Notes: generated by a model not told the origin, from the sequence alone. A stretch of 10,100 bases of DNA from Ktedonobacterales bacterium (GCA_025935235.1 JAICVT010000135.1:1-10100), one strand, 5' to 3'. Counted from the first letter of the stretch, positions 1-5,652 are shown. A program made the numbers and translations.

Positions 1-545
1 GCCTGCTTGGCCTGCTGCGAGGCGTAGGGCTGCGAGTGGCGCATCGCCAGCCAGATGATGAGCGGTAGAATGACCGGCGCGAAGAAGACGCTCAGGTGGC
101 ACAGCCCCGCCAGCGTTTTGTCGCTCTCTGAGGGGCCAGCCATGCCCATCGGCGGCGGATAGCCGGGAGCATAGCCGGGAGCATAACCATAGCCGGGGTA
201 GCCGGGGCCGTAGCCCATCGCTGGGCCAGCGGCGCCGGGCGGCGGGGGCAGCGGGCCGACCGCATCGGGCCGCGAGGCCGCCAGCGCCCGCAGCAGCCGC
301 CAGCAATCCAGCGGCTCGACCGGCGTGAAGGCCACGCTGGCGCCATCGCCGAGGCGCAGCGATACGCCCGGTGTTGGCGGCATGCCCGGCGGGACGGGGA
401 CGCTGAGGTCAGCCACCAGCCCCGCCGAGATGATCTCGCGCAATGGAATCTGGCGCTGGCCAACGGTCAGCGTCTCGGATTGAAGGGCGCATGTCTCCCC
501 GCTGCGCAACGGGAACGACAGCCCTGCTCCTGGCGCTGCGCTCAC
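1..545 (-). CDS. DUF4870-type membrane protein with N-terminal beta-rich domain (C-terminus beyond window)
   Basis: The reading frame opens with GTG at 545 and stays open to the window edge, giving about 181 residues; the end is missing. The start overlaps the stop of the upstream acyl-CoA dehydrogenase gene as GTGA, which suggests translational coupling. Residues about 1-105 have no clear membrane segment and look like a small beta-rich domain ending in a helix (FTPVEPLDCWRLLRAL). I would compare it with bacterial PH-like folds, but that is only an impression. A Pro/Gly/Tyr-rich linker with repeated APGY units follows. Then comes SESDKTLAGLCHLSVFF and a hydrophobic stretch (PVILPLIIWLAM) running into RHSQPYASQQAKQA. 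This DKxLAxLCHLS...P...W motif with the following Y..Q.KQA is typical of DUF4870/Tic20-like small membrane proteins. Function is unknown. The family call is fairly secure and the role is not. Confidence 0.75.
   Translation of the reverse strand, partial: MSAAPGAGLSFPLRSGETCALQSETLTVGQRQIPLREIISAGLVADLSVPVPPGMPPTPGVSLRLGDGASVAFTPVEPLDCWRLLRALAASRPDAVGPLPPPPGAAGPAMGYGPGYPGYGYAPGYAPGYPPPMGMAGPSESDKTLAGLCHLSVFFAPVILPLIIWLAMRHSQPYASQQAKQ
159..182. repeat. 12-bp tandem repeat coding for APGY units
   Basis: Two exact copies of atagccgggagc (159-170 and 171-182) are followed by degenerate copies to about 206. Read on the minus strand they encode the Tyr/Gly/Pro-rich linker of the DUF4870 protein. 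A tandem array like this can change length by slippage without breaking the frame. Confidence 0.8.
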
Positions 546-1681
546 TTGCCGAGCGCCCGCGCGATGACCATGCGCTGAATCTGATTGGTGCCTTCGTAGA
601 TCTGGGTGATCTTGGCGTCGCGCATCATCCGCTCCACTGGAAACTCTTTCATGTACCCGTAACCGCCCAGCACCTGGATCGCGTCGTTGGTCACCTCGAT
701 GGCCGTGTCGGAGGCGAAGGTCTTGGCGATAGCCGACTCGCGACCAAACGACTTCGCGCCGCTATCCATCAGTTCGCCGACGTGGTAGACGAGCTGGCGC
801 GCCGCCTCGGTCTTGATGTCCATATCGGCCAGCATGAACTGGATGGCCTGGTTGGCGAAGATCGGCTTGCCAAACTGCACGCGTTGCTGGGCATACTGTG
901 CGGCGAAGTCGAGCGCGCCCTGCGCGATGCCCAGCGCCTGCGCCGCGATGCCCGGGCGGGTGCGGTCGAGGGTCGCCAGCGCGATCTTGAAGCCCTCACC
1001 CTCCTTACCGAGCAGGTTTTCGGCGGGAATCTCGCAGTCCTCGAAGACCAGCTCGCCGGTCTGCGAGCCACAAATGCCCATCTTGTGCTCGACCTTGCCC
1101 AGATGGAAGCCTGGCGTGCCGTCCTCCACCACGAAGGCGCTGATGCCGCGTGTGCCAGCCGCCGGATTGGTGGAGGCGAAGACGGTGTTGACGTGCGCGA
1201 TGCCCGCGTTGGTGATGAAGTGCTTGACGCCGTTCAGCACGTAGCTGTCGCCCTTGCGCACCGCTTTGGTGGCCATCGCGCCCGCGTCGGAGCCAGAGCC
1301 AGGCTCGGTCAGCCCATAGCTGGCCAGCCACTCGCCCGTCGCCAGCTTCGGAATCCAGCGGCGCTTCTGCTCGTCGGTCCCCGCCAGCAGAATCGGCAGC
1401 GAGCCGAGCTGCTGCACGCAGAGGATCAGCGAGGTCGTGGCGCAGGCCTTGGCCAGCTCCTCGATCACCATCAGGATGCTCAGCTCGCTCGACCCCAGCC
1501 CGCCAAGCTCCTCCGGGAAGGGCATGCCGAGGATGTCCTGCTTGGCGAGCAGCTCCTTCAGGTCCCAGGGGAACTTGCCCTGGGCGTCAATCTCGGCGGC
1601 GCGCGGGGCCACCCGCTCGCGCGCCAGATCGCGCACCATCTCGATCATCATCTGCTCTTCAGCAGCCAACTGCACTGCCAT
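542..1681 (-). CDS. Acyl-CoA dehydrogenase (FAD-dependent, short/medium-chain type)
   Basis: This predicted cytoplasmic flavoenzyme makes the alpha,beta double bond in an acyl-CoA and passes electrons to ETF. The protein has 379 residues, the normal length for the family. Domain order is the usual N-terminal helical, middle beta and C-terminal helical. The first family signature is seen as GLTEPGSGSDAGA (about residues 123-135). The second lies near the C-terminus, from QVLGGYGY to RMMRD. The catalytic base is Glu363 in IYEGTNQIQR, as in butyryl-CoA and medium-chain enzymes. I chose ATG 1681 because AAGGAG lies 9 nt upstream; an in-frame ATG at 1714 would add 11 residues and lacks that site. 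A promoter with a perfect TATAAT lies upstream. The gene is coupled to the DUF4870 gene by a 4-nt overlap. Chain-length specificity cannot be read from the sequence, and a branched-chain or short-chain substrate is equally possible. Confidence 0.95.
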   Translation of the reverse strand: MAVQLAAEEQMMIEMVRDLARERVAPRAAEIDAQGKFPWDLKELLAKQDILGMPFPEELGGLGSSELSILMVIEELAKACATTSLILCVQQLGSLPILLAGTDEQKRRWIPKLATGEWLASYGLTEPGSGSDAGAMATKAVRKGDSYVLNGVKHFITNAGIAHVNTVFASTNPAAGTRGISAFVVEDGTPGFHLGKVEHKMGICGSQTGELVFEDCEIPAENLLGKEGEGFKIALATLDRTRPGIAAQALGIAQGALDFAAQYAQQRVQFGKPIFANQAIQFMLADMDIKTEAARQLVYHVGELMDSGAKSFGRESAIAKTFASDTAIEVTNDAIQVLGGYGYMKEFPVERMMRDAKITQIYEGTNQIQRMVIARALGK

Positions 1682-1690
1682 GCCGCCACG

Positions 1691-1696
1691 CTCCTT
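1691..1696 (-). promoter_or_regulatory. Shine-Dalgarno site deciding the acyl-CoA dehydrogenase start
   Basis: AAGGAG on the minus strand lies 9 nt before ATG 1681. It sits inside the longer open frame that begins at 1714, which argues that the longer frame is not the translated form. Confidence 0.8.
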
Positions 1697-1791
1697 TGCG
1701 CGCGCCGACGCCATCGGGAGGCGCCAGCTCTATCGTTTTGCGTTGTCCTGCGTCGTTGCGCGCTCCCTTGAAACAGAGAGCAGTCGCCTCG

Positions 1792-1821
1792 ATTATATGT
1801 GGGCTGTTTCGGCGGCGTCAA
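1792..1821 (-). promoter_or_regulatory. Sigma70-type promoter for the acyl-CoA dehydrogenase
   Basis: On the minus strand, TTGACG (1821-1816) is followed after 18 nt by a perfect TATAAT (1797-1792). Transcription would start near 1785, leaving a leader of roughly 100 nt before the ATG at 1681. I saw no clear operator dyad around it. Confidence 0.65.
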
Positions 1822-1859
1822 TCAGCGGGCAAGCGCGTGGCGTCATACGGCGGTCGCGC

Positions 1860-1868
1860 TGTTATACT
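1860..1868 (+). promoter_or_regulatory. Possible extended -10 promoter for the dapF-like gene
   Basis: TGTTATACT (extended TGN plus TATACT) lies 54 nt before the epimerase ATG. No good -35 is visible at 16-18 nt spacing (best match gcgtca), so it would depend on the extended -10. The region 1682-1921 holds this and the divergent promoter, and nothing else that I recognise. Confidence 0.4.
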
Positions 1869-1921
1869 GGCTCAGATCTATCTGCGTGGATATTCTACTC
1901 AAGACGAAGGATTGACGATGT

Positions 1922-2791
1922 ATGGAGCGTGAGACGCTGCGGCGCTGCCACTTCCACAAATACTCCGCGCTGGGCAACGACTATCTCGTACTCGATCCAG
2001 CCGGGCTGGCGGGCGCGGGCGAGCTGACGTCGGAGCGCGTCCGCGCGATCTGCGACCGCCACAATGGCGTCGGCGCGGATGGGATCGTGGTTGGGCCGCT
2101 GTGGGAGGCGGGTGGGCGCATGCGTGTCCGCATCTACAATCCCGATGGGTCGGAGGCTGAGAAGAGCGGCAACGGGCTGCGCATCTTCGCGCGCTATGCG
2201 GTCGAGGTGGGCTATGCCAGTGACCAGCCGTTCCAGATCAGCACGCGCGGCGGCAACGCCACGGCGCGGGCGCTGGATGCGAATGCGGCGATGATCGAGG
2301 TGGATATGGGCGCTCCATCCTTCCACAACCACGACATCCCGATGACGGGGCCAGAGCGCGAGGTGGTGGATGAGCCGCTGGTCGTCGGCGGCGAGGCGCT
2401 GCGCGTGACCTGCGTCTCGATGGGTAATCCGCACTGCGTCGTCTTTAGCGCGGAGGTCAGCGCCGAGAGCGCTCAACGCCTCGGCCCGCTACTGGAGCGC
2501 GCCGCCTGCTTTCCCAACCGGACCAATGTGCAGCTTGCGCGCCCGCTGGGCCGCGATGCGCTAGAGATCGTGATCTGGGAGCGCGGAGCGGGGTATACGC
2601 TGGCCTCTGGCTCTAGCAGTTGCGCCGCCGCCAGCGCCGCGCGCCGCCTGGGGCTGGTGGGCGACGCGGTCGAGGTACGCATGCCCGGCGGCAGCCTGCG
2701 CGTCGCCTTTCAGCCCGATGGCCATGCGCTGCTGACCGGCCCGGTCGCGGGCGTCGCGCGCGGCTACTTCCACCCCGATCTGCTGGCCTGA
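1922..2791 (+). CDS. dapF: Diaminopimelate epimerase family protein with both catalytic cysteines replaced by serine
   Basis: DapF interconverts LL- and meso-diaminopimelate without a cofactor, in lysine and peptidoglycan precursor synthesis. The protein is 289 residues (typical is about 275) and shows the two-fold alpha/beta epimerase layout. Substrate-pocket residues match the Haemophilus enzyme with constant offsets: Asn19 (LGND), Asn73 (YNPDG), Asn169 (GNPH), Asn202 (RTNVQ), Glu220 and Arg221 (ERGAG). The two catalytic cysteine positions are Ser82 (KSGNGLR, codon AGC at 2165-2167) and Ser229 (LASGSSSCA, codon TCT at 2606-2608). The rest of both motifs is intact, so this is not decay. It may be a natural serine variant with DapF activity, or a relative acting on another amino acid. 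GAAGGA at 1906-1911 precedes the start. An out-of-frame ATG at 1918 opens a four-codon frame that overlaps it. The gene has its own promoter region and no biosynthetic neighbours in the window. Confidence 0.85.
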   Translation: MERETLRRCHFHKYSALGNDYLVLDPAGLAGAGELTSERVRAICDRHNGVGADGIVVGPLWEAGGRMRVRIYNPDGSEAEKSGNGLRIFARYAVEVGYASDQPFQISTRGGNATARALDANAAMIEVDMGAPSFHNHDIPMTGPEREVVDEPLVVGGEALRVTCVSMGNPHCVVFSAEVSAESAQRLGPLLERAACFPNRTNVQLARPLGRDALEIVIWERGAGYTLASGSSSCAAASAARRLGLVGDAVEVRMPGGSLRVAFQPDGHALLTGPVAGVARGYFHPDLLA

Positions 2792-2840
2792 TGCGCGCCT
2801 GAACGGTGGGAACGAAGCAGCCTCAGCAAGCAGGGCCAAT

Positions 2841-2870
2841 TTGCGGTTATGTCGCCGCAGGTGGTATACT
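2841..2870 (+). promoter_or_regulatory. Promoter upstream of the nusA leader
   Basis: TTGCGG (2841-2846), an 18-nt spacer and TATACT (2865-2870) preceded by TGG form a good extended -10 promoter. It lies about 415 nt before nusA, and the expected transcription start is near 2877. It uses the same TATACT hexamer as the site before the epimerase gene. Confidence 0.6.
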
Positions 2871-2895
2871 GCGGTGGAACTGAGCGCAGAAAGAG

Positions 2896-2918
2896 AAAGT
2901 GGGTTTGGCCCACTTTTT
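2896..2918 (+). terminator. Intrinsic terminator-like hairpin at the start of the nusA leader
   Basis: A perfect 8-bp stem (AAAGTGGG with CCCACTTT, loop TTTGG) ends in a run of five T. It lies about 20 nt after the predicted start of the nusA transcript and about 105 nt after the epimerase stop codon. It could end the epimerase transcript, attenuate nusA, or do both. Hairpins of this kind are common in leaders of rimP-nusA operons of other bacteria. Confidence 0.7.
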
Positions 2919-3177
2919 CGTGTACATGTAGGCAGAAGCGTGCGGTATCCGACGGAGCCGAGCCATGCGGTGGCGCAGCCGGGATGCCAGAGAGCGTGCG
3001 TCATGTGACGACACGCCCGACGTGTAGCCGTATACGGAACTCGAACGAGGCGTGGGAAGTCTTCTCGCGCCTTCGTCTTATTCTGGAGCGCTGCTCCAGC
3101 GCGATTCCGTGTAGAGGCGAGTTGTGAGGCGGTCAGCCAAATGGCCGCCCCGATTGTCGTGCGAGTCGTGATCCGGG

Positions 3178-3221
3178 CTTTCGTCAGACTTTCGTCAGAC
3201 TTTCGTCAGGCTTTCGTCGCA
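3178..3221 (+). repeat. 11-bp tandem repeat in the nusA leader, four units
   Basis: Units are ctttcgtcaga (3178-3188), ctttcgtcaga (3189-3199), ctttcgtcagg (3200-3210) and ctttcgtcgca (3211-3221). The first two are identical and the others differ only in the last bases. The 11-bp period is close to one DNA turn. The array ends about 50 nt before the nusA Shine-Dalgarno site. Confidence 0.9.
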
Positions 3222-3271
3222 GGCAAGACGCCTTTCGCGCCACGCATGGCGCCGACGCGCCGCGCTCAATT

Positions 3272-3276
3272 GGAGG
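3272..3276 (+). promoter_or_regulatory. Shine-Dalgarno site deciding the nusA start
   Basis: GGAGG (followed by another G) lies 8 nt before ATG 3285. It fixes the start and excludes the 48-residue in-frame extension back to 3141, which would run through the tandem repeat. Confidence 0.85.
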
Positions 3277-3284
3277 GATACAGT

Positions 3285-4397
3285 ATGCTAACGGAGTTTC
3301 AGGCGGCCATCGCCCAGCTCATTCACGAGAAGGGGCTACCACAGGAACGGGTGATGGAGGCGATTGCCAACGCGCTGCTGGCCGCGTATCGCAAGGGCAG
3401 CGGCGGCGGCGAAAACATCCGTGTGGAGGTCGAGGCGAACGGCAAGGTACACGTCTGGGAGAACCGGCGCGTCGTCGCGCAGGCGCAAGACCTCTCCACC
3501 GAGATCGCGCTAGCCGACGCGCAGCAGCTCGACGAGCATGCCGCGCTGGGCCAGCATATCGAGGTTGATTCGCCGCAGATCTTCAACAAGATACCGACCC
3601 AGACCGCCAAGCAGATCATCTTGCAGCGCATTCGCGAGGCCGAGCTGGAGCATCTCTTCGAGTCGTACAAAGACATGAAAGATGATCTGGCGGTCGGCAC
3701 GGTGCTGCGCCGCGATGAGCGCCAGGGCGGCGCCTATCTGCTGGACCTGGGCAAGATCGAGGGCGTGCTCGACGAGAAGGAGCAAATCCCCGGTGAGCGG
3801 CTACGCCCGAACCAGCGCATCCGCGTCTACATCTATGAGTTGAAGCGCGGCGGTGGGCGCGGCGTGCAGGCGCTGGTCTCGCGCACGCACCGCAACATCA
3901 TCAAACGGCTCTTTGAGCTGGAGGTGCCGGAGATCTTTGAGGGGCGCGTGGAGATCAAGGCCATCGCGCGCGAGCCGGGCAGCCGCTCGAAGGTGGCCGT
4001 CTGGGCGCGCGAAGACGGCATTGACCCGATTGGAGCGTGTGTCGGAGTGCGCGGGGCGCGCATCAACAATGTCATCAACGAGTTGAATGGCGAGAAGATT
4101 GACATCATCGTGTGGAGTCCGGACCCGGCGCAGTTCGTGTCGAATGCGCTCAGCCCGGTCAAGCCGCTGCATGTCGAGCTGCGTGAGTCTGACCACACGG
4201 CGCTGGTGACGGTGCCAGAGAAGCAGCTCTCGCTGGCTATCGGCAAGGAGGGGCAGAACGCGCGTCTGGCCGCCAAGCTGACCGGCTGGCGGGTGGACGT
4301 GGCGCGCCCGGGCGACCGCGCGGAGGCCGCCGTGTCGGCGGAGCCAGCGGCCGAGGTTCAGGAGCAGCCCGCCTCGGCGGATGGCGCGATGGCCTGA
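3285..4397 (+). CDS. nusA: Transcription termination/antitermination factor NusA
   Basis: NusA binds RNA polymerase and nascent RNA and controls pausing, intrinsic termination and antitermination. The protein has 370 residues, close to Bacillus NusA, and lacks the C-terminal acidic repeats of E. coli NusA. Domain order: polymerase-binding N-terminal domain (about 1-130); S1 domain (about 133-205, including AVGTVLRRDE and LLDLGKIEGVLDEKEQIPGE); KH1 from VSRTHRNIIKRLFELEVPEI to DPIGACVGVRGARI and INELNGEKIDII; KH2 with LSLAIGKEGQNARLAAKLTGW. A 30-residue Ala/Glu-rich tail follows. The Shine-Dalgarno site at 3272 fixes the start. ylxR follows, but palindromic repeats fill the 205-bp gap between them. 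Expression is probably controlled by the long leader upstream, which has a promoter and an early terminator hairpin. Confidence 0.97.
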   Translation: MLTEFQAAIAQLIHEKGLPQERVMEAIANALLAAYRKGSGGGENIRVEVEANGKVHVWENRRVVAQAQDLSTEIALADAQQLDEHAALGQHIEVDSPQIFNKIPTQTAKQIILQRIREAELEHLFESYKDMKDDLAVGTVLRRDERQGGAYLLDLGKIEGVLDEKEQIPGERLRPNQRIRVYIYELKRGGGRGVQALVSRTHRNIIKRLFELEVPEIFEGRVEIKAIAREPGSRSKVAVWAREDGIDPIGACVGVRGARINNVINELNGEKIDIIVWSPDPAQFVSNALSPVKPLHVELRESDHTALVTVPEKQLSLAIGKEGQNARLAAKLTGWRVDVARPGDRAEAAVSAEPAAEVQEQPASADGAMA

Positions 4398-4415
4398 GCG
4401 CCCCGGTCATCGCGA

Positions 4416-4457
4416 ACCTCTCCCCCTGTCCCCCTCCCCTTCAGGGAGGGGGAACCC
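4416..4457. repeat. Palindromic intergenic repeat, copy A
   Basis: A C-rich head leads into a perfect 9-bp stem: CCCCCTCCC (4430-4438), loop CTTCA, GGGAGGGGG (4444-4452). It lies 30 nt after nusA. There is no T-run on either side, so it is not a canonical intrinsic terminator, though it could slow polymerase or protect the nusA mRNA 3' end. Confidence 0.75.
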
Positions 4458-4510
4458 ATTTCGAGCGGGTACGTCGCAGGTAACGCGCTGGGTGCGCAGA
4501 GCGCCCGTTC

Positions 4511-4565
4511 TGGCTCCTCTCTCTCCCGCCCTGGCAGGGGAGAGGCTGAGGATGGGGCTGGGAGT
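4511..4565. repeat. Palindromic intergenic repeat, copy B (inverted relative to copy D)
   Basis: The stem is CTCTCCC (4521-4527) with GGGAGAG (4538-4544). Read on the minus strand, its head (GCCCCATCCTCAGCC) and tail (GCGGGAGAGAGAGG) match copy D at 7111-7156 almost base for base, so the two are copies of one element in opposite orientation. It overlaps possible upstream start codons for ylxR (ATG 4552, GTG 4564). Confidence 0.75.
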
Positions 4566-4602
4566 GCGATCGCCGCGCAAGATACACAGAAAGCAGACGA
4601 AG

Positions 4603-4953
4603 ATGGTCGCAGAAGGCCAGCAGCCGCGCAAGCGCAAGCCGCAGCCGCGCCAGAAGCATATCCCCCAGCGCACCTGCATCGCGTGTCGGCAGGTGCGGCC
4701 CAAGCGCGAGCTGATTCGCGTCGTGCGCACGCCCGATGGACACATCCTGCTGGACCCCACCAGCAAGAAGTCCGGCCGTGGCGCATACGTCTGCGCGCGT
4801 CGCTCCTGCTGGGACATCGCGCTGAAGAAGGGCAAGCTGGAGCGCGAATTCGAGACGACGCTCACCGCAGAGGACCGCGCGGCGCTGGAAGCCTACTACG
4901 CCAGCCTGCCGCCCGAGCAGCCGGGGGCAGAGGGGGCAGGGTCGCGACCATAA
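4603..4953 (+). CDS. ylxR: YlxR/RnpM family RNA-binding protein (DUF448)
   Basis: YlxR proteins are small and basic. They are encoded after nusA in many bacteria and are reported to bind RNase P RNA and modulate RNase P. From ATG 4603 the protein has 116 residues. The core is seen as RTCIACRQVRPKRELIRVVRTPDG, then GRGAYVCARRSCWDIALKKGKLEREF, including the family's GRGAYVC motif and the Cys-x2-Cys pair. The N-terminus is Lys/Arg/Gln-rich, and the tail after about residue 103 (PPEQPGAEG) is probably disordered. The start is uncertain: ATG 4603 gives a normal length but has only a weak ribosome site, while in-frame ATG 4552 and GTG 4564 lie in repeat copy B with G-rich sequence upstream. The frame is open back to 4381 across two repeats. 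infB, which usually follows, is absent; the next gene, yajQ, is convergent. Confidence 0.9.
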   Translation: MVAEGQQPRKRKPQPRQKHIPQRTCIACRQVRPKRELIRVVRTPDGHILLDPTSKKSGRGAYVCARRSCWDIALKKGKLEREFETTLTAEDRAALEAYYASLPPEQPGAEGAGSRP

Positions 4954-4964
4954 TTGGCCGACGC

Positions 4965-5030
4965 GCGGCTGGGGCTGGTCTCCGGCCCCCAACCCCTCCG
5001 CCGCGACGCGGCGGAGGGGAGCTACGGGCG
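4965..5030. repeat. Palindromic intergenic repeat, copy C
   Basis: A perfect 12-bp stem, CCCCTCCGCCGC (4993-5004) with GCGGCGGAGGGG (5008-5019), has a 3-nt loop and a C/G-rich head ending GGCCCCCAAC. It lies between the convergent ylxR and yajQ genes, where so strong a hairpin could help end transcripts from both sides, although no T-run follows. Confidence 0.8.
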
Positions 5031-5090
5031 CTACCCGCTGGCAGGCTGGAGTCCACTTCACCGGCTGCGAGCGGGGCGGAGTTGAGAGCC

Positions 5091-5588
5091 TTACCCGCGA
5101 TAATTGTTGAATTGCAGCGGGACAGGGTAGTCCTGGCTCTTCAGGAACTGGATGACTGACTGAAGATCGTCGCGGCTCTTGCCTGTCACGCGGATCGCGT
5201 CGCCCTGAATCTGCGACTTGACCTTGGGAAAATTGTCGCGAATCTGCTTGCTGATCTCGCGGGCGAGGTCCTGGCTGATGCCCTGCTGCAGCTCGATGTG
5301 CTGGCGCACCATGCCGCCGCTGGCCGACTCCAGCTTGCCATCTTTGAGGATCTTCAGATCGAGATTGCGCCGCAGCAACTTCGATTCCAGCACGTCGCGC
5401 ACGCTCTTGAGCGTGAACTCGCTGGCGGTGAGGATGGTCAGGCCCTTCTTGCCATCGAAGTCAATCTCGGTCTTGGTATCTTTGAGGTCATAGCGGGTGG
5501 CGACTTCGCGTCGTGTCTGGTCGAGCGCGTTGACCAGCTCCTGCTCGTCATATTGGGAAACGACATCGAAGGAATTCTCGGCTGCCAT
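5091..5588 (-). CDS. yajQ: YajQ family nucleotide-binding protein
   Basis: The protein has 165 residues, the usual length for YajQ. Recognisable stretches are the N-terminus (ENSFDVVSQYDEQELVNALDQ), RYDLKDTKTEIDFD, LTASEFTLKSV, the middle ESASGGMVRQ, REISKQIRDNFPKVKSQIQGD, and the C-terminus FLKSQDYPVPLQFNNYR. The family folds as two ferredoxin-like domains. Members bind RNA or nucleotides, and a Xanthomonas homologue binds cyclic di-GMP and acts in virulence signalling. Which ligand this one uses cannot be told from sequence. GAGAGA lies 6 nt before the ATG. It is the last gene of the minus-strand run, 92 bp after thpR, with a possible promoter of its own in that gap. It converges on ylxR. 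Confidence 0.95.
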   Translation of the reverse strand: MAAENSFDVVSQYDEQELVNALDQTRREVATRYDLKDTKTEIDFDGKKGLTILTASEFTLKSVRDVLESKLLRRNLDLKILKDGKLESASGGMVRQHIELQQGISQDLAREISKQIRDNFPKVKSQIQGDAIRVTGKSRDDLQSVIQFLKSQDYPVPLQFNNYRG

Positions 5589-5652
5589 GCTCTATCTCTC
5601 GCTTTCACAGGCGCGGAATCGCTGAAGCGCGCCAGACGCTGCGCGCCACGAC

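Larger units (their letters stand above)
2871..3284 (+). promoter_or_regulatory. Long structured nusA leader (no gene found)
   Basis: No protein-coding frame here resembles a known family. In particular no RimP motif is seen, although rimP usually sits in this place. Besides the terminator-like hairpin, the RNA can form several stems: 2944-2950 with 2982-2988 (7 pairs, enclosing a GCCA/TGGC hairpin); 2994-3002 with 3007-3016 (9 pairs, one bulged A); 3049-3056 with 3064-3071 (8 pairs including two G-U); 3083-3089 with 3093-3099 (perfect 7 bp, loop GCT); and 3128-3132 with 3145-3149. A CCGTATACGG palindrome lies at 3028-3037, and an 11-bp tandem repeat follows at 3178-3221. I read this as a regulatory leader RNA; a separate small RNA is also possible. 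It matches no RNA class that I can name. Confidence 0.5.

Noticed and set aside
443..1771. Long plus-strand open frame opposite the acyl-CoA dehydrogenase gene
   Set aside because: It is antisense to a gene with clear family motifs. Its product is Arg/Leu/His-rich without any recognisable domain, a common by-product of GC-rich codon bias.
3030..3105. Possible tRNA in the nusA leader, suggested by a gaactcgaacg stretch
   Set aside because: No acceptor stem, anticodon arm or proper T-loop can be drawn around it.
2849..3127. 92-codon open frame in the nusA leader, considered as rimP or a small protein
   Set aside because: It lacks RimP motifs, has unusual composition (many Cys, Arg and Ser), and covers the terminator and several hairpins. 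I treat the region as non-coding.
3178..3221. CRISPR-like array
   Set aside because: The units are 11 bp, directly adjacent and without spacers; it is a simple tandem repeat.
3141..3284. 48-residue N-terminal extension of NusA
   Set aside because: It runs through the 11-bp tandem repeat and lacks similarity to NusA. A strong GGAGG site directly precedes ATG 3285.
4381..4602. 74-residue N-terminal extension of YlxR
   Set aside because: It overlaps the nusA 3' end and two palindromic repeats, and the usual YlxR length fits a start near 4603.
4993..5019. Intrinsic terminator between ylxR and yajQ
   Set aside because: The stem is strong but neither side has a T-run, and it belongs to the palindromic repeat family. 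It is listed as a repeat instead.
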